Assembly: GCA_021162615.1 (NCBI GenBank)
Contig: JAGGYH010000097.1
Span: 1 to 33,025, forward strand
Reading direction: 5' to 3'
Origin: Candidatus Aminicenantota bacterium
Lineage (GTDB): Bacteria > Acidobacteriota > Aminicenantia > Aminicenantales > Aminicenantaceae
DNA length: 33,025 bases
Shown here: piece after piece, positions 23,049-31,949 of the stretch
Numbering within the stretch: the stretch's first letter is position 1
How the letters are laid out: each line of letters begins with the position of its first letter
Position numbers and translations under genes: made by a program
Notes under the pieces: generated by a model
Database searches by the model: none
The model's input: only the letters and a program-made list of their open reading frames with translations
What the model was told of the DNA's origin: nothing

Positions 23049-24278
23049 TTATCTTATTTCAAGCTGGAAATAGCCCTGTCTGTGGAGAATCCTGTATTTG
23101 GCACCTTTGACAACGACTTTAATGTTCTTGAATCTGCTTTGAATATCAGATAAAGGAGAGTTATAATACAGAAGGTAGCATTTATCGGCAGTGTCAGAAA
23201 CCATTTTAAGTGCTGTAGCCGGATTTTGGGCGCTGTTCACAATGCCTCCTGTGGATTGTGCCAGTTCAGAGAAAATTTGATACAGGTCTTCAGACTGCTC
23301 TCTCATATAAACTCCCGGTATTTGCTCGGGTGTTTTATTGAAGAACAAAAGGTTCATCATCACAGAAGAGTCGGCAAAGACTTGCTTCATGCGGTCCACA
23401 TTCATGTCCACATCGCGGTAGTATACCTGGAAGAGGTCTTGAATCTGGTTTAATAATGATTGGTTACCTTGGTAGTTGCTGACCAGACGGTTCATGGTAG
23501 TAGAATCCAGTTCCGGACGGAATTCTCTCTGGTAGAAAAGGAATGCGATCTTTTGACCGGGAAGAGATTTGAAATGGGATGCAAAAGCCAGGAAACTTTC
23601 TTCATTGACTATTCTCATATTTTCCAATTTTTCTAATGTTTCCCGGTAATTAGGGAGCAGCTGCTCCAAGGGAGAAACTTGACTGTCTGAAATGGTGGTA
23701 TCAATACTTGTCTGATACATGGTCTGCTGCCCGCCGGAAGCAGAGGATATGGAACTGACAATCCGCCTGAGGTCAACGATTGCGGAATTGTATTCTGCGG
23801 AGCCGGAAAGAGTATCCCTCCGGATGACCTGGATAATATCTTTAACGAGGTCCTCGCGGGATTTTATTTCCAGAGCTTTGGCGGAAAGGGAATACTGTTT
23901 TAATGGCGTAATGAGCATGACGCTGTCGCCTGATTGGAAGATGTTGTTGAAAAAATAAGCCATCCCTTCACTTAATCTGGGATTAAAATCGGTTATCTGA
24001 AAAAGAAAGCAGAAATGACGGCTCAAATCGGGTTTGACCGGCTGTTTTGACTCTTGTCTTATGACATGAGCTTTTTCCGTCAGATACAAAGCATTTATGT
24101 CTTGGCGGATGCTGTTTTCATATATTTCAAAGTCATCTATATTGAGATTATCTACAAATTGCTTTCCGTCAAACACTCTGACTGGAATTTCAATGTTACG
24201 GGCAGCAGGCTCCTGAGTTAAGGAGAAGCCTGAGGCTAGCAGTACAGCCATCAGACATCCAAAGATTTTTTTTATCAT
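23049..24278 (-). CDS. VWFA-related domain exported protein
   Basis: 409 aa with a signal peptide (MIKKIFGCLMAVLLASGFSL). The opening RNIEIPVRVFDGKQFVDNLN then IDDFEIYEN is the characteristic lead-in of the VWFA-related family first named from Acidobacteria, followed by a Rossmann-like VWA region (FCFLFQITDF, GDSVMLITPL). The usual DxSxS metal site is not intact here (ITDFNPRLS), so metal-dependent adhesion is doubtful. A C-terminal segment, AQSTGGIVNS ... CYLLYYNSPLS, is also typical. AGGAGG lies just before the ATG, and a near-ideal promoter implies an mRNA leader of only about 12 bases. Probably a periplasmic or surface protein-interaction module. Confidence 0.85.
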   Translation of the reverse strand: MIKKIFGCLMAVLLASGFSLTQEPAARNIEIPVRVFDGKQFVDNLNIDDFEIYENSIRQDINALYLTEKAHVIRQESKQPVKPDLSRHFCFLFQITDFNPRLSEGMAYFFNNIFQSGDSVMLITPLKQYSLSAKALEIKSREDLVKDIIQVIRRDTLSGSAEYNSAIVDLRRIVSSISSASGGQQTMYQTSIDTTISDSQVSPLEQLLPNYRETLEKLENMRIVNEESFLAFASHFKSLPGQKIAFLFYQREFRPELDSTTMNRLVSNYQGNQSLLNQIQDLFQVYYRDVDMNVDRMKQVFADSSVMMNLLFFNKTPEQIPGVYMREQSEDLYQIFSELAQSTGGIVNSAQNPATALKMVSDTADKCYLLYYNSPLSDIQSRFKNIKVVVKGAKYRILHRQGYFQLEIR

Positions 24279-24296
24279 GAAATTCCTCCTGTTTTC

Positions 24297-24324
24297 ATTA
24301 TATTATAATGTTTTATCCTGTCAA
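24297..24324 (-). promoter_or_regulatory. Consensus sigma70-like promoter for the VWFA gene
   Basis: On the minus strand, TTGACA (24319-24324), 16-base spacer, TATAAT (24297-24302). Both boxes are perfect matches. It lies just upstream of AGGAGG and the ATG at 24278, and also just downstream of the DUF5916 stop, so the VWFA gene need not depend on the upstream gene. Confidence 0.7.
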
Positions 24325-24438
24325 TCTCTTGTTGTTGGCAGCGTCCATCTTTTGATATCGATCAGAATGTGATTATTATGCCAGTTGATTTTCAAGCCTT
24401 ATGCAGTAAAGGGAAGCTGCCTTGGTGGTTAATAAAGA

Positions 24439-26676
24439 TCAGAAGGAATAGGAAAATTTTGTGTAAATTGCCTGGTCATTGGATCCTTCCTCTCCGATGC
24501 CGGCAAGACCTCTCTGATAAACAAGATTCAGCACTCCGCCGGATCGGGTGATTTTCCAGTTATAATTCACATAGAGATTAAATTTATGAAGAGTCGTGTT
24601 GTGCTGGAAATAGATTCGAAGATTCCTACGGCTGTCTATGTTATAGGTTCCTTCCAGAATGTATATCCTTGTGCTCATGTATGCGGGAGGAACATCAAAT
24701 CTGTATTTGATCCAGTTCGCCCTGATTACCATGTAGAAATTATTCGAGACAATAAAGTCCTTAAAGGCTTCATAGTAAGTAAAACCATGAGAAAAAAACT
24801 TCCCCCATCCAATAGAAAGGGAGAATGAGTCTCCCTTTGCTTTATAATAGCTGGAACTCAATTTAGTGAATCTGTTTTTGTATTCTCTTTCCCCGGTGTA
24901 TATTTTATATATGCCCCCTGTAGTTGGATTTAAAAGGTTAAAAACATAGTTCGGATCAAAATACGGAAGGGTGCCCAGCGAGAGGTAGTAAGCATCCCAT
25001 TCCTGAAGTTGGATTCTGTCCCCGTGTTCGACAATCCCTTCGGGGAAAAGAAAATTGAATTTATAATCCCAGGACTGAAGGACGGAAAACTTCCAGAACG
25101 TGTGAAAAGGAAAGGATAGTGTTTGATCGATTTGCCAGCTTTTGAGAAGGCCTTCAGTGTTCCAGTAAATATCATAGTGAGAGTCATAATCAACGGAGCT
25201 GATTCCTAAAGGAGTAAGGGGAAATGACTTCCCTAAGGAGGCTTCTATTTCCTGTCTATCATCATCTACAATATATCCGACCTGGTTTGCATTTTCCCAA
25301 TAATTCTTTTCAATCCTTTTAAGATCCAGATGGAAATAAAAGGAGGAAAGGTCAAAATGAAGTCTTAAAAAAGAGGCAGACCTGTCTTTTGAGAAATCCC
25401 CGTAGCTCAAAGAGAACTGGCCTGCAAGAGTGGTTGTTTGAGCTGGTTTCCATTCCATGCTTACAGCCGCCGCCCCATTGCTTTGTTTCTCCAGAATCTT
25501 ATTAGAAGCAGTGAGAGAAATACGGAATGATTTTATTAGTCCTGCAGTTATTTGAAGAAAAGAAAAGTTGGCGCTCTGGACTTCTTCGTCTTTTTTTGTT
25601 TGTGTGCTGATTCCTGAAAGCTCCAGCGTTCCAGTCTTTCCTTGAAATTTCAATCCGCCGTAAAGGTCTCCAATCCGAAGCGGATAAAACAAACTAAAGT
25701 TTTTGTCGAATGATTTTATATCTTTAAAAAAGAAAGGTCTTTTATCAGTCAGTTTAAGTTCGAACATGGTGAGGTTAACCTTTTCGTCAATCGGTTCTAC
25801 AGTGGCAAAGTCAGGATTTAAGGTTACTGAGCCTAGAAGATTTTTATTTGGAGAATAAGAAACATCGAATCCCGCTTCCTTCAATCCTGTCTTTTCTCCG
25901 GATGTAAATCCCGGAAGAATATAGGGATTGAAGCTGAAAGCTTTCCATTTTGCAAGAAGAAGTAAGCTTTTTATGAGATGGGGTTCATCCAGATTGAAAA
26001 TGGGATCGAGCGGACCGGACCAGAGCACGGTATCCAAACGGGGAACCACCCGGGACAAACTGATTCCCAAATTTATGTCAGTGTCCTCTTTATATCCTAA
26101 ATCAGCCAAATTGACAGAAATCTCTACACACCACCTGTTATCTTCTAAAGCTGCTGCTGAATTCCAGGAACCATCCCAACCGGTATCTATCTCTGTGCCG
26201 GTTTTAGAGATTTTTGCGTCCAACAGTGCTCCCATTAAATTGGTACCGAAAAAATAATAGTATTTCTTATCACTCACAGTCTCAATAAGAACATAGACCG
26301 AGTCATCGGTTCTTAAGTCAGCATCTTTTATGGTCATCTCACCTCTTAAAAAATTTGGATTTGAATCAAAGCATGAAAATCCGATATAAATATGTGAAGT
26401 ATCGTAGAGGATTTTAACGGATGTTTTGACCTCGGAGGCATTAGCCCTGTCAGGATGTACATAAAGAAGGCTGTTGGCTTCAGGAGCGTTCTTCCATATA
26501 TTCTCTTCGAGCTTGCCGTCTAAAAGGATGGGTTCTGTGATCTTTAAAGCAGGAATTTCCTCTTCCTCTTGAGAGTCACTAATCTGGCAAAAGATGGGAA
26601 GAGAGAGAAAAAGCCCTAAGAAGATGGAAATCCCTAATTTTATCAAAGGATAAGTTGAGTTTGATTTATCAGTCAT
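24439..26676 (-). CDS. Second DUF5916 protein with CBM9-like domain
   Basis: 745 aa, paralogous to 15328-17691. Signal peptide (IKLGISIFLGLFLSLPIF), then a CBM9-like domain (ITEPILLDGKLEENIWKNAP, YDTSHIYIGFSCFD, RWCVEISVNLADLGY), then a DUF5916 region with the matching landmarks PNKNLLGSVTLNPDFATVEP and LKLTDKRPFFFKDIKSF, and a long strand-rich C-terminus ending YTKFSYSF, a terminal Phe typical of outer-membrane barrels. There is no ribosome site before ATG 26676, and the promoter predicted just upstream leaves only a few leader bases, so leaderless translation is possible. Substrate unknown. Confidence 0.88.
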   Translation of the reverse strand: MTDKSNSTYPLIKLGISIFLGLFLSLPIFCQISDSQEEEEIPALKITEPILLDGKLEENIWKNAPEANSLLYVHPDRANASEVKTSVKILYDTSHIYIGFSCFDSNPNFLRGEMTIKDADLRTDDSVYVLIETVSDKKYYYFFGTNLMGALLDAKISKTGTEIDTGWDGSWNSAAALEDNRWCVEISVNLADLGYKEDTDINLGISLSRVVPRLDTVLWSGPLDPIFNLDEPHLIKSLLLLAKWKAFSFNPYILPGFTSGEKTGLKEAGFDVSYSPNKNLLGSVTLNPDFATVEPIDEKVNLTMFELKLTDKRPFFFKDIKSFDKNFSLFYPLRIGDLYGGLKFQGKTGTLELSGISTQTKKDEEVQSANFSFLQITAGLIKSFRISLTASNKILEKQSNGAAAVSMEWKPAQTTTLAGQFSLSYGDFSKDRSASFLRLHFDLSSFYFHLDLKRIEKNYWENANQVGYIVDDDRQEIEASLGKSFPLTPLGISSVDYDSHYDIYWNTEGLLKSWQIDQTLSFPFHTFWKFSVLQSWDYKFNFLFPEGIVEHGDRIQLQEWDAYYLSLGTLPYFDPNYVFNLLNPTTGGIYKIYTGEREYKNRFTKLSSSYYKAKGDSFSLSIGWGKFFSHGFTYYEAFKDFIVSNNFYMVIRANWIKYRFDVPPAYMSTRIYILEGTYNIDSRRNLRIYFQHNTTLHKFNLYVNYNWKITRSGGVLNLVYQRGLAGIGEEGSNDQAIYTKFSYSF

Positions 26677-26686
26677 AGGATTCAGA

Positions 26687-26715
26687 ATTATTTTTCTTTT
26701 TTTATGTTATGTCAA
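26687..26715 (-). promoter_or_regulatory. Sigma70-like promoter almost abutting the DUF5916 start
   Basis: On the minus strand, TTGACA (26710-26715, perfect), 17-base spacer, AATAAT (26687-26692, 5 of 6). A start seven bases below the -10 box would be near 26680, only about four bases from ATG 26676. Confidence 0.6.
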
Positions 26716-26983
26716 CAAAAATGTGCACAAAAGGAAAAATAATTTCCTTATTATTCCAAGCGCGTTGGTCGATAATTTGTGTTGACGGCATAATTTTCAT
26801 ATGATAATAATCTTTCATAAAAAAATCAGTCTTAAGTATACAGGTTTGAGAGGATATGGATTAAGTGAGGGAGAATTTAGTTCTGGTTAATGCGTTTTAC
26901 ACAAACAGCCTTCCTTAAATGTTCAAATTAACATTTTTTTCGTGATACTGCAGATGACATCATTCCATCAACCATTGATTTGA
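26716..26983. other. Intergenic region between divergent genes
   Basis: With the promoter at 26687-26715 this makes a gap of about 307 bases. AT-rich, no ORF. A weak + strand promoter candidate, TTGACG (26782-26787) and GATAAT (26803-26808), has a short 15-base spacer. No ribosome site is visible before the flippase-like gene at 26984. Confidence 0.45.
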
Positions 26984-27973
26984 ATGAAAAGCAGAAAAAT
27001 TATTTTTAAATCCGCTTTCGTTATTGGTGTCGGCCTGTTTGTTTTTCTTATTATTAAGGTCGGCCCCATGAATATCTTAGAAAACATCAGTAAACTGACC
27101 TGGAAGAGCCTGGGCATACTTTTTGTCCTGAGATTAATCTACTGGGTGATTCGGACTTATATTTGGAGAAGGGTATGTCAGTGCTATGGGGACTCTTATT
27201 CTTTCTCAAACTTTTTCGCTGCCCGGATGGCAGGACACGCAGTGAGTTATTTAACTCCAGCCACTTATATTGGAGGAGCAGCATTCCGGACCATGTCTGT
27301 ATCAAGCCTGAATAAAACCAAAGTGCTTGCTTCTGTCATTGTCGAAAAAACAGTAGAGATTATAACGGCACTGCTGTTGACGGTCATAGGAGTATTGATG
27401 GCTGTCTTTCGGATTTCAATTCCTGAAGGATTTAAATATATTTCGATAATAGGGATTCTATTCGCTGTTCTTCTTATTCTTTTTGTTTTTTTAAAGCAGA
27501 GAAAGGGACTTATAACATGGTTTGTTCAAAGTTTGCAGAGAGTAAGGATCAAGCTGTCTTTTTTTGAGGAAAAAAGAGAGAAAATCAGAGAAACCGATGA
27601 CTATATTTCTGGTTTTTATAATAAAAACAAAAAAGAATTTTTAAGAATTTTCATATATTACTTGTTTCTCCATATATACTGGGTTTTTGAAATCTATTTG
27701 ACCATGTTTTTTTTAAGTGGAGAAAAAGTGGACTTTATATCATGTTTCCTCATTGTGACGCTTGGGACAGTTGTTTTTTTTATTCCCAATGTTCCTGCTT
27801 CATTGGGGACTTATGAAGCTGCGTATGTAGGCCTTTTTGTCTTGATGGGATTCAGTGCTGATTTAGGTATGTCTGTAACCATTTTCAGAAGGATATTAGC
27901 CTTATTCTGGGCAGGATTCGGGCTTTGTGTCATAGGAACCAGGAGGCTGCGGCAGTATGTAAGTCATTCTTGA
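26984..27973 (+). CDS. Flippase-like integral membrane protein (LPG_synthase_TM / UPF0104)
   Basis: 329 aa with about eight hydrophobic helices. It matches the transmembrane half of lysylphosphatidylglycerol synthases: the N-terminal KSAFVIGVGLFVFLIIK, conserved AARMAGHAVSYLTPATYIGG then AAFR, SVIVEKTVEIITALL, and the C-terminal NVPASLGTYEAAYVGLFVLM. The catalytic aminoacyl-transferase half of MprF is absent, as in the many stand-alone members thought to move lipids or lipid-linked sugars. ATG 26984 has no clear ribosome site. Downstream lie a 56-aa membrane protein and a PAP2 phosphatase, so a lipid-handling module is likely; the exact lipid is unknown. Confidence 0.88.
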   Translation: MKSRKIIFKSAFVIGVGLFVFLIIKVGPMNILENISKLTWKSLGILFVLRLIYWVIRTYIWRRVCQCYGDSYSFSNFFAARMAGHAVSYLTPATYIGGAAFRTMSVSSLNKTKVLASVIVEKTVEIITALLLTVIGVLMAVFRISIPEGFKYISIIGILFAVLLILFVFLKQRKGLITWFVQSLQRVRIKLSFFEEKREKIRETDDYISGFYNKNKKEFLRIFIYYLFLHIYWVFEIYLTMFFLSGEKVDFISCFLIVTLGTVVFFIPNVPASLGTYEAAYVGLFVLMGFSADLGMSVTIFRRILALFWAGFGLCVIGTRRLRQYVSHS

Positions 27974-28046
27974 ATTAATCTATGAATTGATTATTATGGA
28001 TGTGGCAGGAGATACGTGATTTACAAAAAAAAACAAGGAGTTTAAT

Positions 28047-28217
28047 ATGAAAGAAGGAGACAAAGAAAAACGAGGAAATATGAGTGGAAAAGCCAGTTTG
28101 ATAGGCCCTCTCTGGTTTATAGGCTGGCTGTTTACCATAGGACTTGCTGATCTGACCTTCTGGAAGGCTGTTTTAGCTTTGATCATATGGCCTTTTTATC
28201 TGGGAAATGCTTTGTGA
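28047..28217 (+). CDS. Small membrane protein, 56 aa
   Basis: Too short for the ORF track. ATG 28047 follows CAAGGAG at a good distance. The product is a charged N-terminus (MKEGDKEKRGNMSGK) followed by a hydrophobic, Trp-rich stretch (GPLWFIGWLFTIGLADLTFW, then KAVLALIIWPFYLGNAL), probably two short helices or a hairpin. It lies between the flippase-like gene and the PAP2 gene in the same direction, 73 and 31 bases away. Family not recognised. A helper or regulator of a neighbouring membrane protein is a guess from position only. Confidence 0.7.
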   Translation: MKEGDKEKRGNMSGKASLIGPLWFIGWLFTIGLADLTFWKAVLALIIWPFYLGNAL

Positions 28218-28248
28218 ATATTTTCAGATAAGTATTTTTTCCGATTAA

Positions 28249-29076
28249 ATGCCTACTGAATCCCGGGTTTCCAAATACCTAACTGCCCGCTCTATATGGG
28301 TGTGGCTTCCTCCCTGTGTGTTTCTTATACTGGCAGGAGTGGTCTTAGTAACGGGATTAAATAAAGATCTGTTTTTTCTCATCAACCAGACATCCCAAAT
28401 AACAGGGGATATGTTCTGGGCTTTTCTCACTTTTCTTTCAGATGGATTGGTGGTATTCGTTATTCTCTTTCCGCTGATTTACCGGAAGCCGCGGCTGATT
28501 TGGACTGTCTTGGTCGCTGCGGTTCTCTTAACATTATTCGGACAGGCGGTAAAGCATATTTCCCGAATTCCCCGGCCTCCGCGGGTTCTTTCTTCCGAGA
28601 GCTTCCATTTAATAGGTCCGGACTGGGGATATAATTCTTTTCCCTCAGGACATGCTTCCATGATATTCAGTTTAGCGGGAGTTTTTTCTCTGACAGTAAA
28701 AAGGAACTGGCTTCGGCTGCTGCTTATTGGATTGGCCTCTGTAATAGCGGCTGCCCGCATAGTGGTCGGAGTGCACTGGCCGGTTGATGTCTTAGCCGGT
28801 GCTGCCCTGGGATGGTTTTCTATCTGGATAGGGCTTGAGATTTCAGAAAGAACGGCCTGGGCTTGGAAAGGGATTGGACAAAAGATTTTAGGGGCTGTTT
28901 TTCTCGTCTTATGTGTTGCTCTCTTTTTTGCGGATCACACGGGTTATGAAGATATTATGGGATTTCAGCGGACAATAGCTGTCCTCTCTCTCGTTATAGG
29001 GGGACATGAGTATGCTAGGGTATACGGATGGAAGGGTCTGTTTGTCAAAGCCCCACCCACTTCTGTAAATGATTGA
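28249..29076 (+). CDS. PAP2-family membrane phosphatase
   Basis: 275 aa with several transmembrane helices. The three acid-phosphatase signatures are present: KHISRIPRPPR (KX6RP), FPSGHASM (PSGH) and ARIVVGVHWPVDV (the SRX5HX3D motif with Ala for Ser). Such enzymes dephosphorylate lipid phosphates such as phosphatidate, undecaprenyl pyrophosphate or lipid A at the outer face of the inner membrane. The ribosome site is weak. It closes the flippase/small-protein/PAP2 group and ends 14 bases from the convergent DUF1846 gene. Substrate cannot be fixed from sequence. Confidence 0.92.
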   Translation: MPTESRVSKYLTARSIWVWLPPCVFLILAGVVLVTGLNKDLFFLINQTSQITGDMFWAFLTFLSDGLVVFVILFPLIYRKPRLIWTVLVAAVLLTLFGQAVKHISRIPRPPRVLSSESFHLIGPDWGYNSFPSGHASMIFSLAGVFSLTVKRNWLRLLLIGLASVIAAARIVVGVHWPVDVLAGAALGWFSIWIGLEISERTAWAWKGIGQKILGAVFLVLCVALFFADHTGYEDIMGFQRTIAVLSLVIGGHEYARVYGWKGLFVKAPPTSVND

Positions 29077-29090
29077 AGAGGTCAGGTAAA

Positions 29091-30608
29091 TCAAGTAATA
29101 AAAAGATTTTTACTGGGAAAGTTTGGCTCGCTCGTCACATTTATTCCGAGTCTTTTCAAACCGGCTTCATCGCCGGGTGTGGGGATATGAGTGATGTGCA
29201 TTTCTGTATTGTTGAGCTTGCTGAGCTGTTCCACGGCAAGTGCGGCAGCAGAGTTCACTGTGGAGCTTACACTGAGGGCAATAAGTGTTTCCGCTAGGTC
29301 CAGGTTAGGGCTTTTTATATTGAGGATTTTTCCTTTCAAGCTGCCTATGGAATCCATTACATGGTTAGTCAGCAGGTGAACCTGGTCTGGGATTCCCGCA
29401 CATTTCTTTATAGCATTCAGTATCATGCTTGATGAGGCATGCATTAAGGGTGAGTTATATCCTCTAATGATTGTCCCATCGTTCAGCTCTATAGCAGCTC
29501 CGCAGAAAATACCGTCGCTTCCTTTTTGTTTGATTCTGGCTTCCTCAGCGGCTTCCTTGGCAGGTTTGACAACCTTTCTGTCCTCAGACTTCACTCCGGC
29601 TTCCTTCATGAGAGATTCAATTCTGGTCACCGTGTCTTTTTCAATAAATCCCATTGCATATTCGCATTGATACCGGAAATTTCTTCTTATGATTTCCTGT
29701 TTGGCCGCCTCTCTGACCACAGCATCGTCAGTAATGGCAAATCCTGCTCTGTTCACTCCCATGTCTGTGGGCGACATATACACTGAATTGGCCCCTGTAA
29801 TGTGTTTTAAAATTCTTTTGAGCACCGGGAAAGCCTCCACATCCCGGTTGTAGCTGACAGCTTTTTTTCCGTAGGCTTTGAGATGGAAAGAGTCAATCAT
29901 ATTGAAATCGCCGATGTCCGCTGTGGCCGCTTCATAGGCTATGTTCACTGGGTGTTTGATGTCTAAATTCCAGATGGGGAATGTTTCAAATTTAGCATAA
30001 GAGGATCGAATAGCTTTTTTGTAATCATGATAAAGCTGGGACAGGCATATCGCCATTTTCCCGCTGCCCGGACCAGGTGCCGTGACTACGACAATGGGTT
30101 TTGAGGTCTCAATATAGGGATTGGCTCCATATCCTTTATCACTCGTAATGATATCAATATCAGAAGGATATCCAGGTATTGAATGGTGTGTGTATGTTTT
30201 TATGTCACGGCGTTCAAGCCTGTTGCGAAACTGCTGGACAACAGGCTGGTTGTTAAATCTGGTTATAACCACAGCCAGCACATCCAATCCCCAGCTGCGG
30301 AGGTCATCGATCAGCCTTAAAGTGTCCACATCATAGGTTATCCCAAAATCAGCCCTGATTTTTTTCTGTTCGATATCCCTGGAATTCACGCACAGAATAA
30401 TATCTGCTTTGTTTTTGAGTTTTTGAAGGAGACGGATTTTGGCGTTCGGATCAAATCCGGGAAGAACCCGGGCAGCGTGATAGTCAAACACGAGTTTTCC
30501 CCCAAATTCCAGATAGAGTTTCCCTCCGGAATTCTCAGCTCTTTTGATGATATGTTCGCTTTGTTCGGCCAAATATTTGTCTTTATCAAATCCTATTTTT
30601 TTTATCAT
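29091..30608 (-). CDS. DUF1846 family protein
   Basis: 505 aa, full length, cytoplasmic. Strong family features: IGFDKDKYLAEQSEHI, LYLEFGGKL, FDYHAARVLPGFDPNAKI, VVITRFNNQP, and VVVTAPGPGSGKMAICLSQL near 173-192, which resembles but does not exactly match a P-loop. Also HPVNIAYEAATADIGDFNMI and YMSPTDMGVNRAG. Structures are known for the family but I am not aware of a firmly assigned reaction; nucleotide binding is plausible. A good promoter is seen upstream. It is convergent with the PAP2 gene. Confidence 0.9.
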   Translation of the reverse strand: MIKKIGFDKDKYLAEQSEHIIKRAENSGGKLYLEFGGKLVFDYHAARVLPGFDPNAKIRLLQKLKNKADIILCVNSRDIEQKKIRADFGITYDVDTLRLIDDLRSWGLDVLAVVITRFNNQPVVQQFRNRLERRDIKTYTHHSIPGYPSDIDIITSDKGYGANPYIETSKPIVVVTAPGPGSGKMAICLSQLYHDYKKAIRSSYAKFETFPIWNLDIKHPVNIAYEAATADIGDFNMIDSFHLKAYGKKAVSYNRDVEAFPVLKRILKHITGANSVYMSPTDMGVNRAGFAITDDAVVREAAKQEIIRRNFRYQCEYAMGFIEKDTVTRIESLMKEAGVKSEDRKVVKPAKEAAEEARIKQKGSDGIFCGAAIELNDGTIIRGYNSPLMHASSSMILNAIKKCAGIPDQVHLLTNHVMDSIGSLKGKILNIKSPNLDLAETLIALSVSSTVNSAAALAVEQLSKLNNTEMHITHIPTPGDEAGLKRLGINVTSEPNFPSKNLFIT

Positions 30609-30628
30609 GGTTGTTTTCTTTTGAGCAT

Positions 30629-30656
30629 ATTATATATAGGAAGGCTTTGAGGTCAA
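30629..30656 (-). promoter_or_regulatory. Sigma70-like promoter for the DUF1846 gene
   Basis: On the minus strand, TTGACC (30651-30656), 16-base spacer, TATAAT (30629-30634, perfect), about 20 bases before the ATG at 30608. Confidence 0.6.
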
Positions 30657-30708
30657 CAAAAAACAATTATATCATCCGGATTGTGAAAGCTTCAAGCCGC
30701 TCAAAGAG

Positions 30709-31949
30709 TCATGAACAGGCCTTTTTTTTTATTTTTACTATGATATCTTTGTATAGCGGGGATTCTCTCATCCCTTCAAAATAAGGGTTTTTTTGGACAG
30801 CCGGCAGGTCGCTGAATCCGTTTTCTACTGCAGTGTCTAGATATCTCAGAGCTGATTTTTCATCCTTGTTTAAGGCATAAGCCTGAGCCAAGTCAAACAA
30901 AATATACTTATGCATGTCCTTATTTTCTTCGCTTGCCTTAACAGCTATCTCATACAAAATCACGGCCTTGATAGGGTGGTTGTTTTTTAAATGTTGATTT
31001 CCTGTTTGGGCCGCTCTTGAACCGATCGAGTTAAGGAGGCGTATGGCCATGCTTTTATCCTCCAGACTGTCTTGTTTCTGATATTCATTCAAAAGAAAAT
31101 AGAGACTCATTTGAGCGAACAGCTTTTCTAAATCTTTATAGTCTTCTGGGGATTTTTCTATGTTGTCGAGAATTTTTCTACATGTGCGAATGATATTTGA
31201 TTCTCTTTGATTGCGTTTTGTTCCATTTTGAAGAAATTGTTTATAGGCCTCACTTTGTTCAAGGCGCGTTAAACTTTCTTTTATTTCAGAGATGTCTTTG
31301 AGGCTGCTGATAAAGGGAGAGCAGGCTATTTTATTCTGGTCTTTTGGAATCACATTCTTCTTCATCCTCATGATTTCCATCCACTCCAGTGCAGAGGCAA
31401 ACACATCAGAAGGAGGCCAGTTATGAGTTCCCTCGAAAAAATGAATTCTGTGTGGGATACCAGCCACCGGGTGGTTTATTACCTTGGAAAAAGCAGCGGC
31501 AGCCCGGGCTCCGCCTGAAAAACCGGTGGTATACACGCTTTTTTTATCTATACTGAGGCGTGAGTTCGTGTCATCCCACAGGGCGTGCATGGCGCTGAAA
31601 ACATCTTCCCATGGACCATTTCGTGAGTTATGAGAACCGGCTATGATGTAATTGAATTTTTCTGCAGCTTCTTTAAATCGCTCTACAGGGACTTTTCCCC
31701 TGGCAGATGGATCAAAAGCATAAAGGATCGGCCATGATTTTCCGGAGTATATTCCTGTGGAAGATAGAGCGCATAACTTTGAAAAGGGGAGTTCTGGCAT
31801 ATGACTCTGCCTATAATATTTCCTTTTTCAAGGCCGGAGTCGGATTGTATGGGAATTCCCCATGCAGCCAGAAGGCTCAAAAAGATATTGACTGCAAAAA
31901 AAATCACGTTGCATTTAAAGCTTTTTAATCTCCTCGTATATAATTTCAA
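30709..31949 (-). pseudogene. Frameshifted alpha/beta hydrolase (esterase-like) with C-terminal TPR
   Basis: Two overlapping minus-strand ORFs are parts of one gene. The upstream one (31949-31683) has a signal-like segment and reads SYALYLPQEYTPEN before going out of frame; the downstream one (to 30709) resumes with SGKSWPILYAFDPSARGKVP. The natural joint TPE-KSWPILYAFDP needs one extra A in the GGAAAATC run (TTTT at 31738-31741 on the + strand), so a one-base loss is the likely lesion. The hydrolase part has GFSGGARAAAAF (GxSxG) and EGTHNWPP (His), but the segment between them, which normally carries the catalytic Asp, is very short. The C-terminus is TPR-like. The N-terminal start (TTG 31949, or a GTG nearer the hydrophobic segment) is uncertain. 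Sequencing error cannot be excluded for the frameshift. Confidence 0.75.
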
